The notes below the pieces were generated by a model that ran no database searches, was not told the origin of the DNA, and saw only the letters and a program-made list of their open reading frames with translations. 64,000 bases of DNA from Entoloma clypeatum. Its lineage: Eukaryota > Basidiomycota > Agaricomycetes > Agaricales > Entolomataceae. The translations under genes were made by a program, and so were the position numbers. The stretch covers positions 248,001 to 312,000 of the forward strand of contig OY751495.1 of NCBI GenBank assembly GCA_963565915.1, given 5' to 3'. Positions 9,296 through 19,586 of the stretch are shown in pieces. Each line of letters starts with the position of its first letter. Position 1 is the first letter of the stretch.

Positions 9296-9690
9296 TGTTA
9301 GAGTGATATACCAAGTGTGGAAGTGAAGTCACGAAAACTGTTTGTATAAACCTCAGTTTGCGATAGCGAACTGAGGAAAGATATAAGTACCTGTTTGTAT
9401 AACTAAGGTAGGGTAAGTAAAAGAACTTGCTGAGAATATAAAGAGAGACTTACACCTCAGTTTGCGATAGCGAACTGAGGTGCTACGAGTATGTAGGTGA
9501 ACCTTAAATACTAACTATGTGAAACCGTAGTTAGGGCCGTAGGTAGTGACAGAGATGAATGTACTGCATACTAGATAAAAGATGGTGGCGTGTCTCATAA
9601 CGAGACGCGCCATGCATAAATATGAATGTAAGTAAAAATAGTTACCACGATCGCACGACCGCAACACGTTGAGTATCGAATATCTCGACA
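9296..9690 (-). repeat. copia-2 3' LTR
   Basis: 395 bp, TGTTAGAG...CTCGACA. It contains two copies (9351-9376, 9455-9480) of a hairpin with CCTCAGTT / AACTGAGG arms. Compared with the 5' LTR, most differences are C-to-T or G-to-A, many at CpG. Confidence 0.92.
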
Positions 9691-9712
9691 CCCTCCCTCG
9701 ATTCCGACGCGG

Positions 9713-10768
9713 CTATTCCAGGCCCATGTTAATGCGGAAGTCATCAAACTTGACGCGAGGAAGTGATTTGGTGAGTGTGTCAGCGAGCATGTAGTTTGTA
9801 GGGCAGTAATCAAGCTGGATCTCGCTGAACTCGACTTGCTGGCGGATGAAGTGAATGTGGATGTCGATATGCTTCATTTGTGCATGGTAGGTGGCATCTT
9901 TTGAGAGTCGAATGGCGCCCTGGTTGTCGCAGAAGAGAGTAGTGGGGAGCGAGAGGTCATAGAAGAAGGAAAGCTCTCGAAGGAGCTTGTGCAACCAAAT
10001 TATCTCCTTTGAAACCTGAGTTAACGCGACGTACTTGGATTCTGTCAACGAGAGGGTTACAATGGGTTGCTTCTTGGAACTCCAGGATATAACTCCAGAG
10101 CCGAGGAGTATGGCATAGCCGGAGATGGAATGATGGTGTAATTGAGATGCCCAATCGGCATCAGAAAATGCACAGATCACGGCATCAGGACCACTGAGGA
10201 CAAGTTTGAGGCTCGAAGTTCCTTTGAGATAGCAAAATATGCATGTAACGGCAATCAGATGAGTCGTCCGGGGAGATTCAAGGTGTTGGGATAGGGTTGA
10301 GATGGCATAAGCGATGTCTGGGCGCGTCATGATAGCACAGTACATGAGGGATCCAATCATCTCTCTGTATTTTGTGTTTTCCGAGGGTGTAAGCATCATT
10401 GATGAGACGGATGGACTGTCCTGACTAAGTTTGACGTGAGGCTCCATGGGCGTGGAGGTTGTTTGAGCATCCTCAAGGCTGAAGCGTCCGATAATTTGTT
10501 GAATATAGGCCTCTTGCCCCAAAGAGATTGTACATGCATTGAGATCCCGCTTAACGGAAACTCCGAGGAGCCAGCTGATGGATCCAAGGTCGACGATTTC
10601 GAAGTGCTTGCTCATTTTGGCTTTGACTTTGGCAGAAGAGATGGTTGAGTCAGCGAAAATGGTGAAGTCATCGGTAGCCACGGCGATGATCACGAATTTA
10701 GAATTTTTAAAACGGTAGAAGACCGCCTGGTCTGCGACACATACCGTGAACCCGAGCAGTCTCAAGAT
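9713..10768 (-). pseudogene. copia-2 pol: C-terminal RT and RNase H
   Basis: Ty1/copia RT C-terminal half and RNase H, open from the TGA at 10769-10771 to the stop at 9713. Motifs: VATDDFTIFAD (the xxDD catalytic pair), SWLLGVSVKRD, RPDIAYAISTLSQ, AFSDADWASQ, then SLTESKYVAL, where family members have STAEAEY, so the second acidic residue is Lys (G-to-A change). It ends CPTNYMLADTLTKSLPR. In the same frame as the preceding RT segment. Confidence 0.9.
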
Positions 10769-11218
10769 TCAGACCAACTCCTGGTACCAATTGTGAGCTC
10801 CTTGCTTCGTTCCATAGAGTGGTTTCAGTAGCTTCAAGATGATGTCCGAAGTTCCAGTAGATTTGATGATTTCATTGAGGATTTTGGCACGAAATTTGAT
10901 AAAGTAGTCGGGTAGGTGCGTGTAAATGATTTCATCTTCATTGAGCCAGGCATTGAGGTAAGCGTTCTTCACATCTGCTTGCTCAATGATGACGTCCAGA
11001 CCCTTGGAGGCTGCAATGGTGAAGAGGGCTTTGAGGCTAGTCGGGCGGACAGTGGGCGCAAATGTTTCGGTATAGTTGACACCAAACTGTTGGCGAAAAC
11101 CTTTGGCAACAAAGGGGGCGTGGAACTGCGAGATGTTTCCTTGCGCATCACGTTTGCAGTGGAGAACACAGTGAGAGGGAATAACATTGGGTCTGAAGGG
11201 CGCACAATCACCTCCCAA
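10769..11218 (-). pseudogene. copia-2 pol: N-terminal RT segment
   Basis: RT fingers/palm: FHAPFVAKGFRQQFGVNYTE, FAPTVRPTSLKALFTIA, EQADVKNAYLNAWL (first catalytic Asp in ADVKNAYLN) and PLYGTKQGAHNWYQEL. It ends at TGA 10769-10771 in the RT palm, in the same frame as the next segment, so a nonsense mutation is likely. Upstream the RT N-terminus lies in another frame (10969-11262), indicating a frameshift near 11200. Confidence 0.9.
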
Positions 11219-11262
11219 GTCCCAAGCCTTTCACATTGGGTTAACTCCTCATCGATCGCCAA

Positions 11263-12057
11263 TCACCATTGTTCTGCTTCCGGTCCATTAAGGGCATCTC
11301 GGATCACAGGGTGGTCACCTGTGAGCGCCAAGGCAAATTCCGAGGTGGAAGCAAAAATGCTTCCGTCTAGTCCTCCTCCACCATCGTCCATGGCAAGGGC
11401 GGTATCGGTAGTCGCAGGACAACACCTTCCACAGCCGTAGATGGCAGGGTCATACTGAGGGAGGCCAGTGAGAGAGCTACGGCGTTTGGGAGTAGGAATA
11501 ACGGGGACCTCAGGTATGTCGTCCGTGTGTTGTGGTGTTGACATGACAATAGGTCCCATGGGCACTGGTATTGGCGCTGAAGAAGGCATGGTTGAAACAT
11601 CCACGTTCCCTCCCTCAACCATGACATCTTCGGTTGCAAAATCAACAAGTAACTTTTCATCAAAGACAACATCGCGCTCGACCAAGATGTGTCGTTTACC
11701 TGGCCAGTAGATGCGAAAACCTTTGGATTCTTCGTCGTATCTGACAAAGCACCGTTCAAGTGCATGGGGATCCAGCTTACCGGCATCCAGCTGCTTCACC
11801 CAGATGGTAGCACCAAATTCGAGAACACTGTTCAAGTTGGGCTTGATGCCTGTGGCTTTTTCAATGGGGGTCATACAACCAGGTAGTGTACTGGTCAGGA
11901 CACGCGCGCGAATCCACGTCGAGTGGCGCATCGCTTTGGCCCATAGGAACTTTGGGAGGCCTGATGCGAATAGCATGGTCCTCGCCGATTCACCCAGCAT
12001 TTGGTTCAGGCATTCGGCGACTCCGTTCGACTGAGGGGAGTCATGAGTGGTGAGGTG
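11263..12057 (-). pseudogene. copia-2 pol: integrase C-terminal half
   Basis: Starts directly after TGA 12058-12060 in the same frame as the Gag-protease segment. The expected family context (TTHDSPQSNGVAE, then a recruitment helix) shows the stop replaced an Arg codon of the integrase. Then come AKAMRHSTWIRARVLTS, a Ser/Pro-rich linker, and the start of RT (EQW...EELTQCERLGTWEVI) continuing into the overlapping frame 10969-11262. Confidence 0.85.
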
Positions 12058-13437
12058 TCACACTGTTCCAGCTTTTGCAAGGTGAGCAGAAAACTCTGTA
12101 CTCAGAAACTCGCCTTGGGCGTACAGGTGTCCTCTGAGTGAAGTAACACTCATAGGCCCCATGAGGTCAGAAACAACCTTGTCCCCATAGTTTTTGTAAG
12201 TGGTCCCGCGCTTTTTTGGAAATGCCATGCGGTGAATTTTTCCTTGCACGCAGGAGGTACAGAAGGAGCCATCGGACTTAGGTTCGATGTTCACGCCCAA
12301 GACGGCACCTTTGGACACCATTTCCCAAAGGGTTCGAGCATTCACATGGCCAAGGCGGCGGTGAAGATTGTTGATGGACAAAGTTTCCTCGGCAACATTG
12401 GCATGGAGAGTGGGGGAAGGGGTTGGGGATCCAGAGGTAACTCGGTAGAGGTTGCGGATCCGGGTTACAACACCTAGAGTAAGACGTTCGGGGCGAGGTC
12501 CCTTGACTGTACACGTACTGTCCTCAATGATCAGAGAGAACCCAGCCCGATCCATCACAGCGACAGATACAAGCGTGAAGGCTGTTGACGGTGCGTAAAA
12601 AACATGTTTCAGAGTTACTGGGATACCAGACCCTCCATTTAACGAAGGCAACCTTATGATAATATCACCACGGCCAGTAACGCAGAAGCTGCGTCCATCC
12701 GCGGCATGGATGGGCTCGGGCGTAATGGATTCAAAATTCAGAAATTTCGTTTTATTGGGGGAAAAATGGCTGGTAGCGCCACAGTCCAGAAGGATGTCGG
12801 CCGCTATGGACACGACGAGGGCAGTATGATTGTGGCCAGATGTCACAACGAGGGCTGTAAGTTTCACTTCACTCTTGACATCATCTGGGGAAGGGGTCGT
12901 GGACACGGAGAAAGCATAATTTGGAGTCTGGGACGAGCCTTCAGCTTTCGAGACACTTGAAGACGCGGTATTTGCATTTTTGCTTGTCTCTCTCTCCTTT
13001 GCCTTTTCCTGTTTCTTTTTCCACCAGTCCGGGGCTTGCCCGTCCTTCCCTCCTCCTTTGGAGAAACAGTTCTCCTTCAGGTGGCCTGTTTTCTTGCAGT
13101 TTGTGCAATTTTTCATTGGTTTGTCCCCTCCCTTCCCCCGTCCTTTCCCCTTTGACGCATTGGGCGGTGAGGAGGAGGATTTTGCGTATGCGGCGACCAG
13201 TGCTGCATTTGACTTCTGGATTCCCTCCTCAATTGCAACAGTGTCGGCTTCATTTTGAAGATGTGTTACGAGTGTCGTAGGGGTAAGTTTTGTCCCACTG
13301 TGAGCCGCGAGTGTTGACAGAGTTGTGATGATAGGCCTGTAGGCCAGGACGAGTATGAGGGACGTTTGGATATAACTCAAGCCCTGCGAGACGTTTGCGT
13401 ATGTTTTCCAGATGAGAGAGGTGAGTTCACATATCAC
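12058..13437 (-). pseudogene. copia-2 Gag zinc knuckle, protease and truncated integrase
   Basis: Gag C-terminus with a CCHC knuckle (CTNCKKTGHLKENC), a basic KKKQEKAKERETS tail, the aspartic protease motif LDCGATSHFSP (normally DSGA, here DCGA), then the GAG-pre-integrase zinc domain (NLHRRLGHVNARTL ... CTSCVQGKIHRMAF). The integrase core is damaged: the sequence passes from the early strand (TSLRGHLYA) straight into GEFLSTEFSAHL, so roughly 40-60 residues carrying the first catalytic Asp and most of the approach to the second are gone. The frame ends at TGA 12058-12060. Confidence 0.9.
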
Positions 13438-13902
13438 TGCCTGTGATGAGTCTGGACGCCGCTAGCTGCGCGAGAAGACTGTTCTGGTAAAGATTCCCCT
13501 TCGTCGTGTTGATGCCACAAAGTTTCTTCCAGATGGCAGCAGCAGTAGGTTCTCCCTTGACCTGCGTAAATGTAGACTTGTTGATCGAGCTGTAAAACAC
13601 CTCACGGATTGTTGCTTCTCGCAAAGCATAGTCCTTGACCTTGTCTAGGTGCACGTCAACTTTGTCGTCGGTCAGCTCTGTTGTAGACCCAGGAAGATAA
13701 AATTTGCCTGGCAAGTATCGAGTGTTACCGGCTTACATGCATTCCTCTCAAGATGACAGCCGAGCTTCTTCGAGGTAATGAAGTTCACAACTTGTTCTTC
13801 ATAGTGGAGCCAATTTGAGCCATCGCTGGTGAGCTTTGGGAGATTTACGACCTTCACTGTTGATGTCGCAGAGTCATTCGTGATTTTGGCAGAGGAGCCC
13901 AT
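13427..13902 (-). pseudogene. copia-2 Gag N-terminus (frameshifted)
   Basis: Gag start MGSSAKITNDSA at 13900-13902 with the LTR-copia pattern LTSDGSNWLHYEEQV, then a shift near 13700 into a second frame carrying KVKDYALREATIREVF and PTAAAIWKKLCGI, and a further shift near 13430 into the main frame. These are typical Gag helices of copia elements. Two frameshifts make it non-functional. Confidence 0.85.
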
Positions 13903-13906
13903 AACC
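13895..13906 (-). other. copia-2 primer-binding site (half initiator tRNA-Met)
   Basis: GGTTATGGGCTC on the minus strand directly follows the LTR end, differing by one base from the copia-1 site and again matching the anticodon arm of initiator tRNA-Met. Confidence 0.85.
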
Positions 13907-14312
13907 TGTTAGAGTGATATACCAAGTGTGGAAGTGAAGTCACAAAAACTGTTTGTATAAACCTCAGTTTGCGATAGCGAACTGAGGAAAGATATAAGTA
14001 CCTGTTTGTATAACTAAGGTAGGGTAAGTAAAAGAACTTGCTGAGAATATAAAGAGAGACTTACACCTCAGTTTGCGATAGCGAACTGAGGTGCTACGAG
14101 TATGTAGGTGAACTTTAAATACTAACTATGTGAAATCATAGTTAGGGCTGTAGGTAGTGATAGAGATGAATGTACTGCATACTAGATAAAAGATGGTGGC
14201 GTGTTTCATAACGAGATGTGCCGTGCATAAATATGAATGTAAGTAAAAATAGTTACCATGATCACATGTCAAATGCGTGACCGCAACACGTTGAGTATCG
14301 AATATCTCGACA
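13907..14312 (-). repeat. copia-2 5' LTR
   Basis: 406 bp, TGTTAGAG...CTCGACA. It carries the same two hairpins as the other LTR (13962-13987, 14066-14091), both unchanged although the rest of the LTR has diverged. An 11-bp insertion relative to the 3' LTR lies near 14260-14275. Confidence 0.92.
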
Positions 14313-14660
14313 CCATGCTCCTCCAGGAGATGTGCATGTGCCAGGCGGAGCATGGACAGCTTCTGAGTGAGCATCAGAGGCGTGTTTGACGCCGTTGATG
14401 GAGCATTCAATACTGCAATCAGACAAATATGAGTTCAAAGACTGAAAAGAACGAAGCAAGGAAAACACCCACCAGGCCTCCCTCGCCGCCTCCACCTCTG
14501 CCTTCCCATTCCTCCTTTTCCTGTTTTGTACGATCCGCAAGCCACCGTCGGTCATGTTCAAGGCGTTCAACCTGGATTTTGCGCTCCCGGACCTTTGTCT
14601 CGAACTCCAGCTGTCGTTTGGGCAGATACGAGCTAGCATTCAAGGTTGGTGTGGGCAAGG
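14313..14660 (-). pseudogene. host coiled-coil protein gene, upstream exons
   Basis: Upstream part of the host gene broken by copia-2. The first visible exon has RQLEFETKVRERKIQVERLE and ADRTKQEKEEWEG. A GT-AG intron (GTGGAGGC...TGATTGCAG, ending near 14413) follows. The next exon has NAPSTASNTPLMLTQKLS and RLAHAHLLEEHG. The last codons run into the target duplication CCATG, and the reading frame resumes in phase at 9295. The real start codon is probably further right behind another intron; none could be fixed. Strongly coiled-coil composition, family unknown. Confidence 0.65.
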
Positions 14661-15109
14661 TTGGACATGTGCATTGCTGTTGTTAGGCCGTCGATACGTG
14701 GGGGTCTGGAGAGTCCATCATCAGTGAGAAGTCAAGGTGAATGAATTGCTTTGAAACAGTGCCTTTTTTGAGCTCGTCAGCAAGAAAGTCCTGTTTTGTC
14801 CTGATGATGACTGGCTACTCGTTGACGCTAGAGTGCCCAGTCGCGAGCGCACCAACAATGGCGACGTCACAACCTTGTCTCTCAATTATGTAAGCCACAC
14901 AAGTTTGTTGGGCAATGTCCCGGATTCCAAGTTTGAGTTTACGAGAACTTGACGAGAACTCAGTTTTTCCAGGCAACCTCAGCCAACTTCTTTTGTACCC
15001 CCCTCCCATCATGCAGTTCTTTGATCAATTGATGGTAATATTTGTTTGACACATTGATGGCCTAGATATGTAAGTAACCCACTGCCACAACTCCTTCCCT
15101 CGTCCAACG
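14661..15109. other. stretch without a supported gene
   Basis: A 65-codon minus-strand frame (14815-15012, ATG start) contains ACVAYIIERQGCDVAI-like residues and could be an exon of an unknown protein, but no partner exon is visible. Otherwise nothing recognisable before the minisatellite. Confidence 0.25.
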
Positions 15110-16035
15110 GCCTGCCCAACAGTGCCCAACCACCTTCCTTCACGCCCAACGGCCGCCCTTCCCGTCCAATGACTGCCCTTCCTGTCCAATGACTGCCCCT
15201 CGCCCCAACAACTGCCCCTCGCCCCAACAACTGCTCCTCGTGCCCAACAACCGCCCCTCGTGCCCAACGACCGTCCCTCGCCCCCAACGGTCACTGGCCT
15301 CCCCTCGTGTCCAATGACCCCCCTCGTGTTCAATGACCGTCTCTCGGGCCAAATGGCCACCCCTCATACACAACGGCCTCCCCTCGTCCCCAACGCCCTC
15401 CACTTGCACCCAACGGCTGCCCCTCCTCCCCAACAGCCTCCACTCGCACCCAACGGTCATCTCTCATCCCCAACAGCCTCCCCTCATCCCCAACGGTTGC
15501 CCCTCGCCATCAACAGCTGCCCCTTGTCCCCAACAGCCTCCAATCATGCCGGATGACCTCCCTTTGCACCCAATGGCCCCCCTTCGTGCCCAATGGCCCC
15601 ACTTGGCCTCCCTTTGCGCCCAACGGCCTCCCTTCATGCCCAACGGCCGTGTCTTGTGCCTAATGGCCACCACTCGCATATAACAGCCCCCTCCCATTCC
15701 CAACGGTCTTTCTTCGTGCCCAACGGCCGTATCTCGCGCCCAGCGGCCCCCACTCATGCCCAGTGGCCCCACTCATACCCAACGGCCGTGTCTCATGCCT
15801 AACAGCCCCCACTCATGTATGACGGCCCCCTCCCATGCCCAACAGCTGTATCTCGCGCCCAACAACGTCCCTTCTTGCTCAACGGCCCTTTCTTGTGCCC
15901 CACCACATCGACTCACACCCAATGGCCTTCTCGCATACCCAATGGCTGTCTCTCACGTGCCCAACACCCTCCTCTCATACCCAATGGCCACTGGCACCAA
16001 CCCAGCACCCGCCCCCACCATAGCACCCCCTCTCG
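15110..16035 (+). repeat. 20-bp minisatellite array (about 45 degenerate units)
   Basis: Tandem units close to CCCCTCGTGCCCAACGGCCG, 20 bp each, strongly C-rich on the + strand and variable in the middle. Because 20 is not a multiple of three, all frames read through many units and give spurious Pro/Asn/Pro or Gly/Arg/Trp ORFs with a 20-residue period; these are not genes. A smaller block of the same unit in the opposite orientation lies at 21028-21215. Confidence 0.9.
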
Positions 16036-16497
16036 CTCACAAGCGCAAGGTGGGGGTAGTATAATTATTTATTTATTTATATAGTTTTAATATATATAAT
16101 GTCAACCACAAAACCCGCGCGGGAATCCCGCGGGTCATGGGTTACTCCCCATATGGGTACAAGTATGGGGAGAGCTCTGGGTACCCGCGGAACTACCCGT
16201 GCTATTGCCTATTGAGGAGGAGAGACAGCTGTCATGTGACTATACATCCGACATCTGAACTGACCAAAATTTACTTCACAATATGTTCTGGGAGCACACT
16301 GGGGTGCCAATAAAAATATGACCCATGTTTTTTCTGCCAGTATGATCACCGCGCAGATTAAAAGTCACCTCATAGAATACAAACCAAAACATATCAAGGA
16401 TCTATTTTCAAATATGATCACTGTATTTGCACAATGCAAATGGAAAAATAAAACACTTTGGCTGCCCCTGTTGGAGAAACCAACATGATAGAACCAA
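16036..16497. other. non-coding stretch
   Basis: AT-rich, with a short TTTA run at 16065-16080 and palindromic words near 16110-16200 (CGCGGG/CCCGCG and CCCATA/TATGGG). No gene, RNA or mobile-element signature. Confidence 0.4.
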
Positions 16498-16570
16498 GGC
16501 CCTGTGGTGTAGTGGTTAACACCCTTGGTTGAGATCCAAGTGAGCCTGGGTTCGATTCCCAGCAGAGCCA
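16498..16570 (+). tRNA. tRNA-like gene, anticodon GAG, class I fold (probably pseudogene or SINE head)
   Basis: A cloverleaf can be drawn without gaps: acceptor GGCCCTG/CAGAGCC with one C-A mismatch, D stem GTGT/ACAC with loop AGTGGTTA, anticodon stem CTTGG/CCAAG with loop TTGAGAT, five-base variable loop TGAGC, and T stem CTGGG/CCCAG with loop TTCGATT, giving good A and B boxes for RNA polymerase III. The anticodon GAG would decode Leu, but eukaryotic tRNA-Leu has a long variable arm, which is absent; the D arm resembles tRNA-Glu/Asp types. A second B-box-like GTTCGAGTCC follows at about 16590. A tRNA pseudogene or SINE head is therefore as likely as a working tRNA. Confidence 0.55.
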
Positions 16571-16988
16571 TCATCAGGAGATCTCATGTTCGAGTCCTGC
16601 TCATGGAGTATTCCTGCTCATATTTATTATGACGACAGTGAACCCATGACGACAGATGCATCACATGATCAGCTGAGGCAACTTGACCAAACAGTCATTG
16701 CTGCTGTTGCTGAATCCTCAATAGCCCCTTGTGCACAACGGTAGTATAGTGAATCAAATTGTTTAAAACCATCATCTACAACTAAGTATTTAAAAGTGAA
16801 CCAACCAACAATTTTCTGAAAACAATCCTGAAATCCCAATCAGAAAAATCCCACATCAGCACCTGTTTTTGATCCACTTGACCTCATCCATCCACATACT
16901 ATTTGTGACCAGGAGTTTGAGACTTTTTCAGAGATGCTTGAATAGCTCTACATGGACTGCATCGATTACCCTCGGAGTTTTTCCCCAC
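16571..16988. other. non-coding stretch after the tRNA-like gene
   Basis: AT-rich sequence without ORFs or recognisable repeats, apart from the extra B-box-like word near 16590. Confidence 0.4.
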
Positions 16989-17355
16989 TGTTACGGACTC
17001 TACGGTATGTGGACGACATCATCACTTTTACTTATCGGCCTGGCTCGGTGTCCTCTTACAAATACATTATGTCGCAACATCTATTTCCATTCCCTTCACT
17101 ACCGCTCTGACTCATTCCACATTAGCTTTACTCAGCTCTGCAATATATATGACTCATTGTACATAGCCTTCTGCAGTTGTCTTACTCATGCGCACTGCCT
17201 TCTGCAGTACTGACTCATCTGCTATCGCCTATAGTCAGTACCTATATAAACCTCTTGTACTATAGTAGATTCCTTAGATTTAGCAATCACATTGCTCTTC
17301 GCCCTTCAACTTTCCTGCATACGCCCGAACCTTGGAACAGTTTGTTAAGCATAAC
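16989..17355 (+). repeat. solo LTR of the gypsy-1/gypsy-2 family
   Basis: TGTTACGGACTCTACGG at the left end and TTTGTTAAGCATAAC at the right match the gypsy LTRs at 8164 and 58570. It has TATA (CTATATAAACC near 17244) followed by CCTTAGATTTAGCAATCAC, and three TGACTCA words (17108, 17150, 17211). No internal element sequence flanks it, so it is a solo LTR left by recombination. The last base of the terminal TAACA is altered; CCAC on both sides may be a shortened target duplication. Confidence 0.88.
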
Positions 17356-18508
17356 CACTGAATGAAGAACGACTCAGCAAGAATACTGTACCGTTTCACT
17401 CAATTTGTCGGGCCTGTGACACATGACATGGTGCAACAAAATTTTGATTTTGTCATGGCCGAAAGCCATTTTTGGCAATTTTTCCATGCCATTTTTGGAA
17501 ATCCGGTGTGCTGAATTTGTCGCCGGGCTCAGGGAAGCGTGACAAACATGACATTCCAGTGTTTCCAAGAGCCCCATTACATGTGACCAATGAATTGATT
17601 GAAATGGTGCGGTGCTGCGCCTTAACATGAGCAATAAGTGCACAGTAGATTCTGACTGAGGCTTTCCAGTGAGGGGGAGTTGAAAATTTGGGGTGTTTGA
17701 AACCTTCATCACAGCTTGGTCACACTTTGGTCTTGTTTAAATGAAGAAAATCATGAAATCTCTCACCAGCTTTCCAGTTTTGAGAATATCTCTACTGGCT
17801 TCTGTAATGGGCTTGGTATGATAAATACCATGATATCTTCTCACTATAAGCAGTTGCTATGTACAATATAGAAAGTGGTAGACAAGCATTTCAAACACTA
17901 GTAACTTTCAAACTCTTGGTCACAAATAGTATTTTAGGCTAGATATCTGTTCTTTTCACAGTAGTGTTGCCATGGCTTGAAGCCACTTAAAAATATCTTG
18001 AGAATGGTTACTCAGATTGCTTAGGTCTGAAATATAACCCTCCAGCTTTTGAGGTCCACTATCTATATGAATATTGTTAAGAATTTAGAGATTTTACTAG
18101 ATTTAATATAGCTATCAAGCCATTTGAGTGGCTTGGCTTGGCAGGAGTCACAAAAAGCTTGCTATTAAAGGAACCACTTGATTGAGTGACTAATAATTTT
18201 AACACAAGATATCTGTACATCTAAAAAATGAATTCTGATCGTTACTATTTGAATTGATTATATGATACAGGCTGTAGAAGGGCCAAGCCACTAAAAAAGG
18301 CCTCCAAGCCCAAGCCGAGCTGTGACAACACTATTTCACAGGCTCCTAAACCATTCAACATGGATGGACACATTTGTGATGTTTTATCATATTATATGTA
18401 TTTTTTCAGAGCAGCAGGTTCTCAACTGGGGAAAAATCACAGATCTTATCTGATTTCCCCATCTGGACCATGATCCGATTTTGACTAGTCAACAGCTGAA
18501 CTCAGAAA
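17356..18508. other. long AT-rich stretch without genes
   Basis: More than 1.1 kb with only short reading frames on both strands, none with plausible splice partners. No repeats shared with the rest of the window were seen. Confidence 0.45.
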
Positions 18509-18918
18509 TTGCCATGCTCTGCAGTGGCCCACTCACCAGTCACACAGGATGGCCACCTTTCTGTTAAACCATTCGCAAGGGTACCAGAGTTGCTGGATCT
18601 TCCTTCCATTGACCACGCAGCTGCGTCAGTCGCTACATCTTCCAGATGGGGAATCAGGGGTGAGGTTGATCTTTCCGAAGGCTGCTTTGTGACAAAATCC
18701 ATCAAGTACACACACCAACTCATGCAGTTTGCTAACATGGTTCGTGGAGACCCTTCTGAACATGTTAAAATAGTGAGTAGAGCTGTTATAGTGCTATACC
18801 CACTAAGTTTTCCCCCCCCCTGTAGCAAGATCTTATTATTCAGGACTTGGGTGTCGTTCCCTTTCTAGACTTTCAGCTCAACGATGCCTGTAATCTCGCC
18901 TTCATCAGCAAAGTCTGA
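18509..18918 (+). CDS. possible two-exon gene fragment of unknown function
   Basis: An open stretch ending at 18772 is followed by a good intron (GTGAGTAG...CCCTGTAG, 18773-18825, 53 nt). The frame continues in phase through a second exon (QDLIIQDLGVVPFLDFQL...) to TGA at 18916-18918. No ATG lies at the left end of the frame, so a further upstream exon would be needed. I do not recognise the protein. It may be a remnant of a gene or mobile element. Confidence 0.35.
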
Positions 18919-18919
18919 C

Positions 18920-19080
18920 CTTGCTACACAGTGCTATGTAGTGCTATGTAGTGCTGTATTGACTTGTAGTGCTGTAGTGAGGGTATATTTAATGTGTAGC
19001 ACTCTGTAGTGGCACCACACATTCTGTAGCCCTCTGTAGTGACACCTACACACTCTGTAGCATTATATAGTACAAGGCAG
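18920..19080 (+). repeat. short interspersed TGTAGTGCTATG-type repeats
   Basis: Irregular repeats of TGTAG, GTGCTATG and CTCTGTAG for about 160 bp. A related cluster in inverted orientation (CTACA, CATAGCAC-like words) lies at 21335-21540. No coding potential. Confidence 0.7.
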
Positions 19081-19224
19081 AGGAGGTTCGGAACATATGA
19101 TTGGCAAATTTTTCATTCATACCACATCATGGCCCACAGGACTTCAGGTCGAACAAAAAAATAAATTATTCAACGTGTAATAAAGAACAGGCTCCTGGTA
19201 TGTGCACGAACGACAATGTATATA

Positions 19225-19435
19225 CAGTGCCTCACAAAACTGATTCAATGTTTGTTGCTTTTTGAATACCTTCAAGACAACTCTGCAAAGAATACCAATT
19301 GAATTAAACCTTTGGTATATAATTGAAAGCCCTACTTCAGGGGTTTCAGAATATAAAGGAATCATATGATTTAGATCAGAATCTATGGAGATATGATTAA
19401 ATTAAATCAGCAACTCATTGAATCAGTTTTGTGAG
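19225..19435 (+). repeat. left terminal repeat of the mariner element
   Basis: Outer 20-bp motif at 19231-19250 and inner, inverted motif at 19416-19435. The end sequence CAGTG abuts the TA target duplication. Confidence 0.88.
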
Positions 19436-19586
19436 TATCTATGGCAATTATCAGAATCAAATGCTTCACTGGTTGTATGGTAACCAGTTGTCATGACTTA
19501 CTGATGGAACTTGAATAGAACCCTGATGGGTTGTCAAGGAAAGTTGTATAAGAAGAATCCAACCTCAACAGCCTCCATAATTAATC

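Larger units (their letters stand above)
9296..14312 (-). mobile_element. Ty1/copia retrotransposon 'copia-2' (old, decayed)
   Basis: 5017-bp minus-strand copia element with LTRs at 9296-9690 and 13907-14312, target duplication CCATG (9291-9295 / 14313-14317), and a half-tRNA-Met primer site (GGTTATGGGCTC, 13895-13906). A purine tract GAGGGAGGG on the minus strand precedes the 3' LTR. The coding region is broken by frameshifts near 13700, 13430 and 11200, TGA codons at 12058 and 10769, and an internal deletion in the integrase. The LTRs differ at a dozen or more sites plus an 11-bp indel, so it is much older than copia-1. It belongs to a different copia lineage: LTR and Gag are unrelated by eye. 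Confidence 0.94.

Noticed and set aside
15110..16035. CRISPR array
   Set aside because: Short degenerate repeats without unique spacers, in a eukaryotic context; the same holds for the 66-68 bp arrays, whose units are contiguous with no spacer beyond three bases.
15260..16084. Long Pro/Asn-rich ORFs on both strands
   Set aside because: They are created by the 20-bp minisatellite, which is open in several frames; there are no start context, splice sites or domains.
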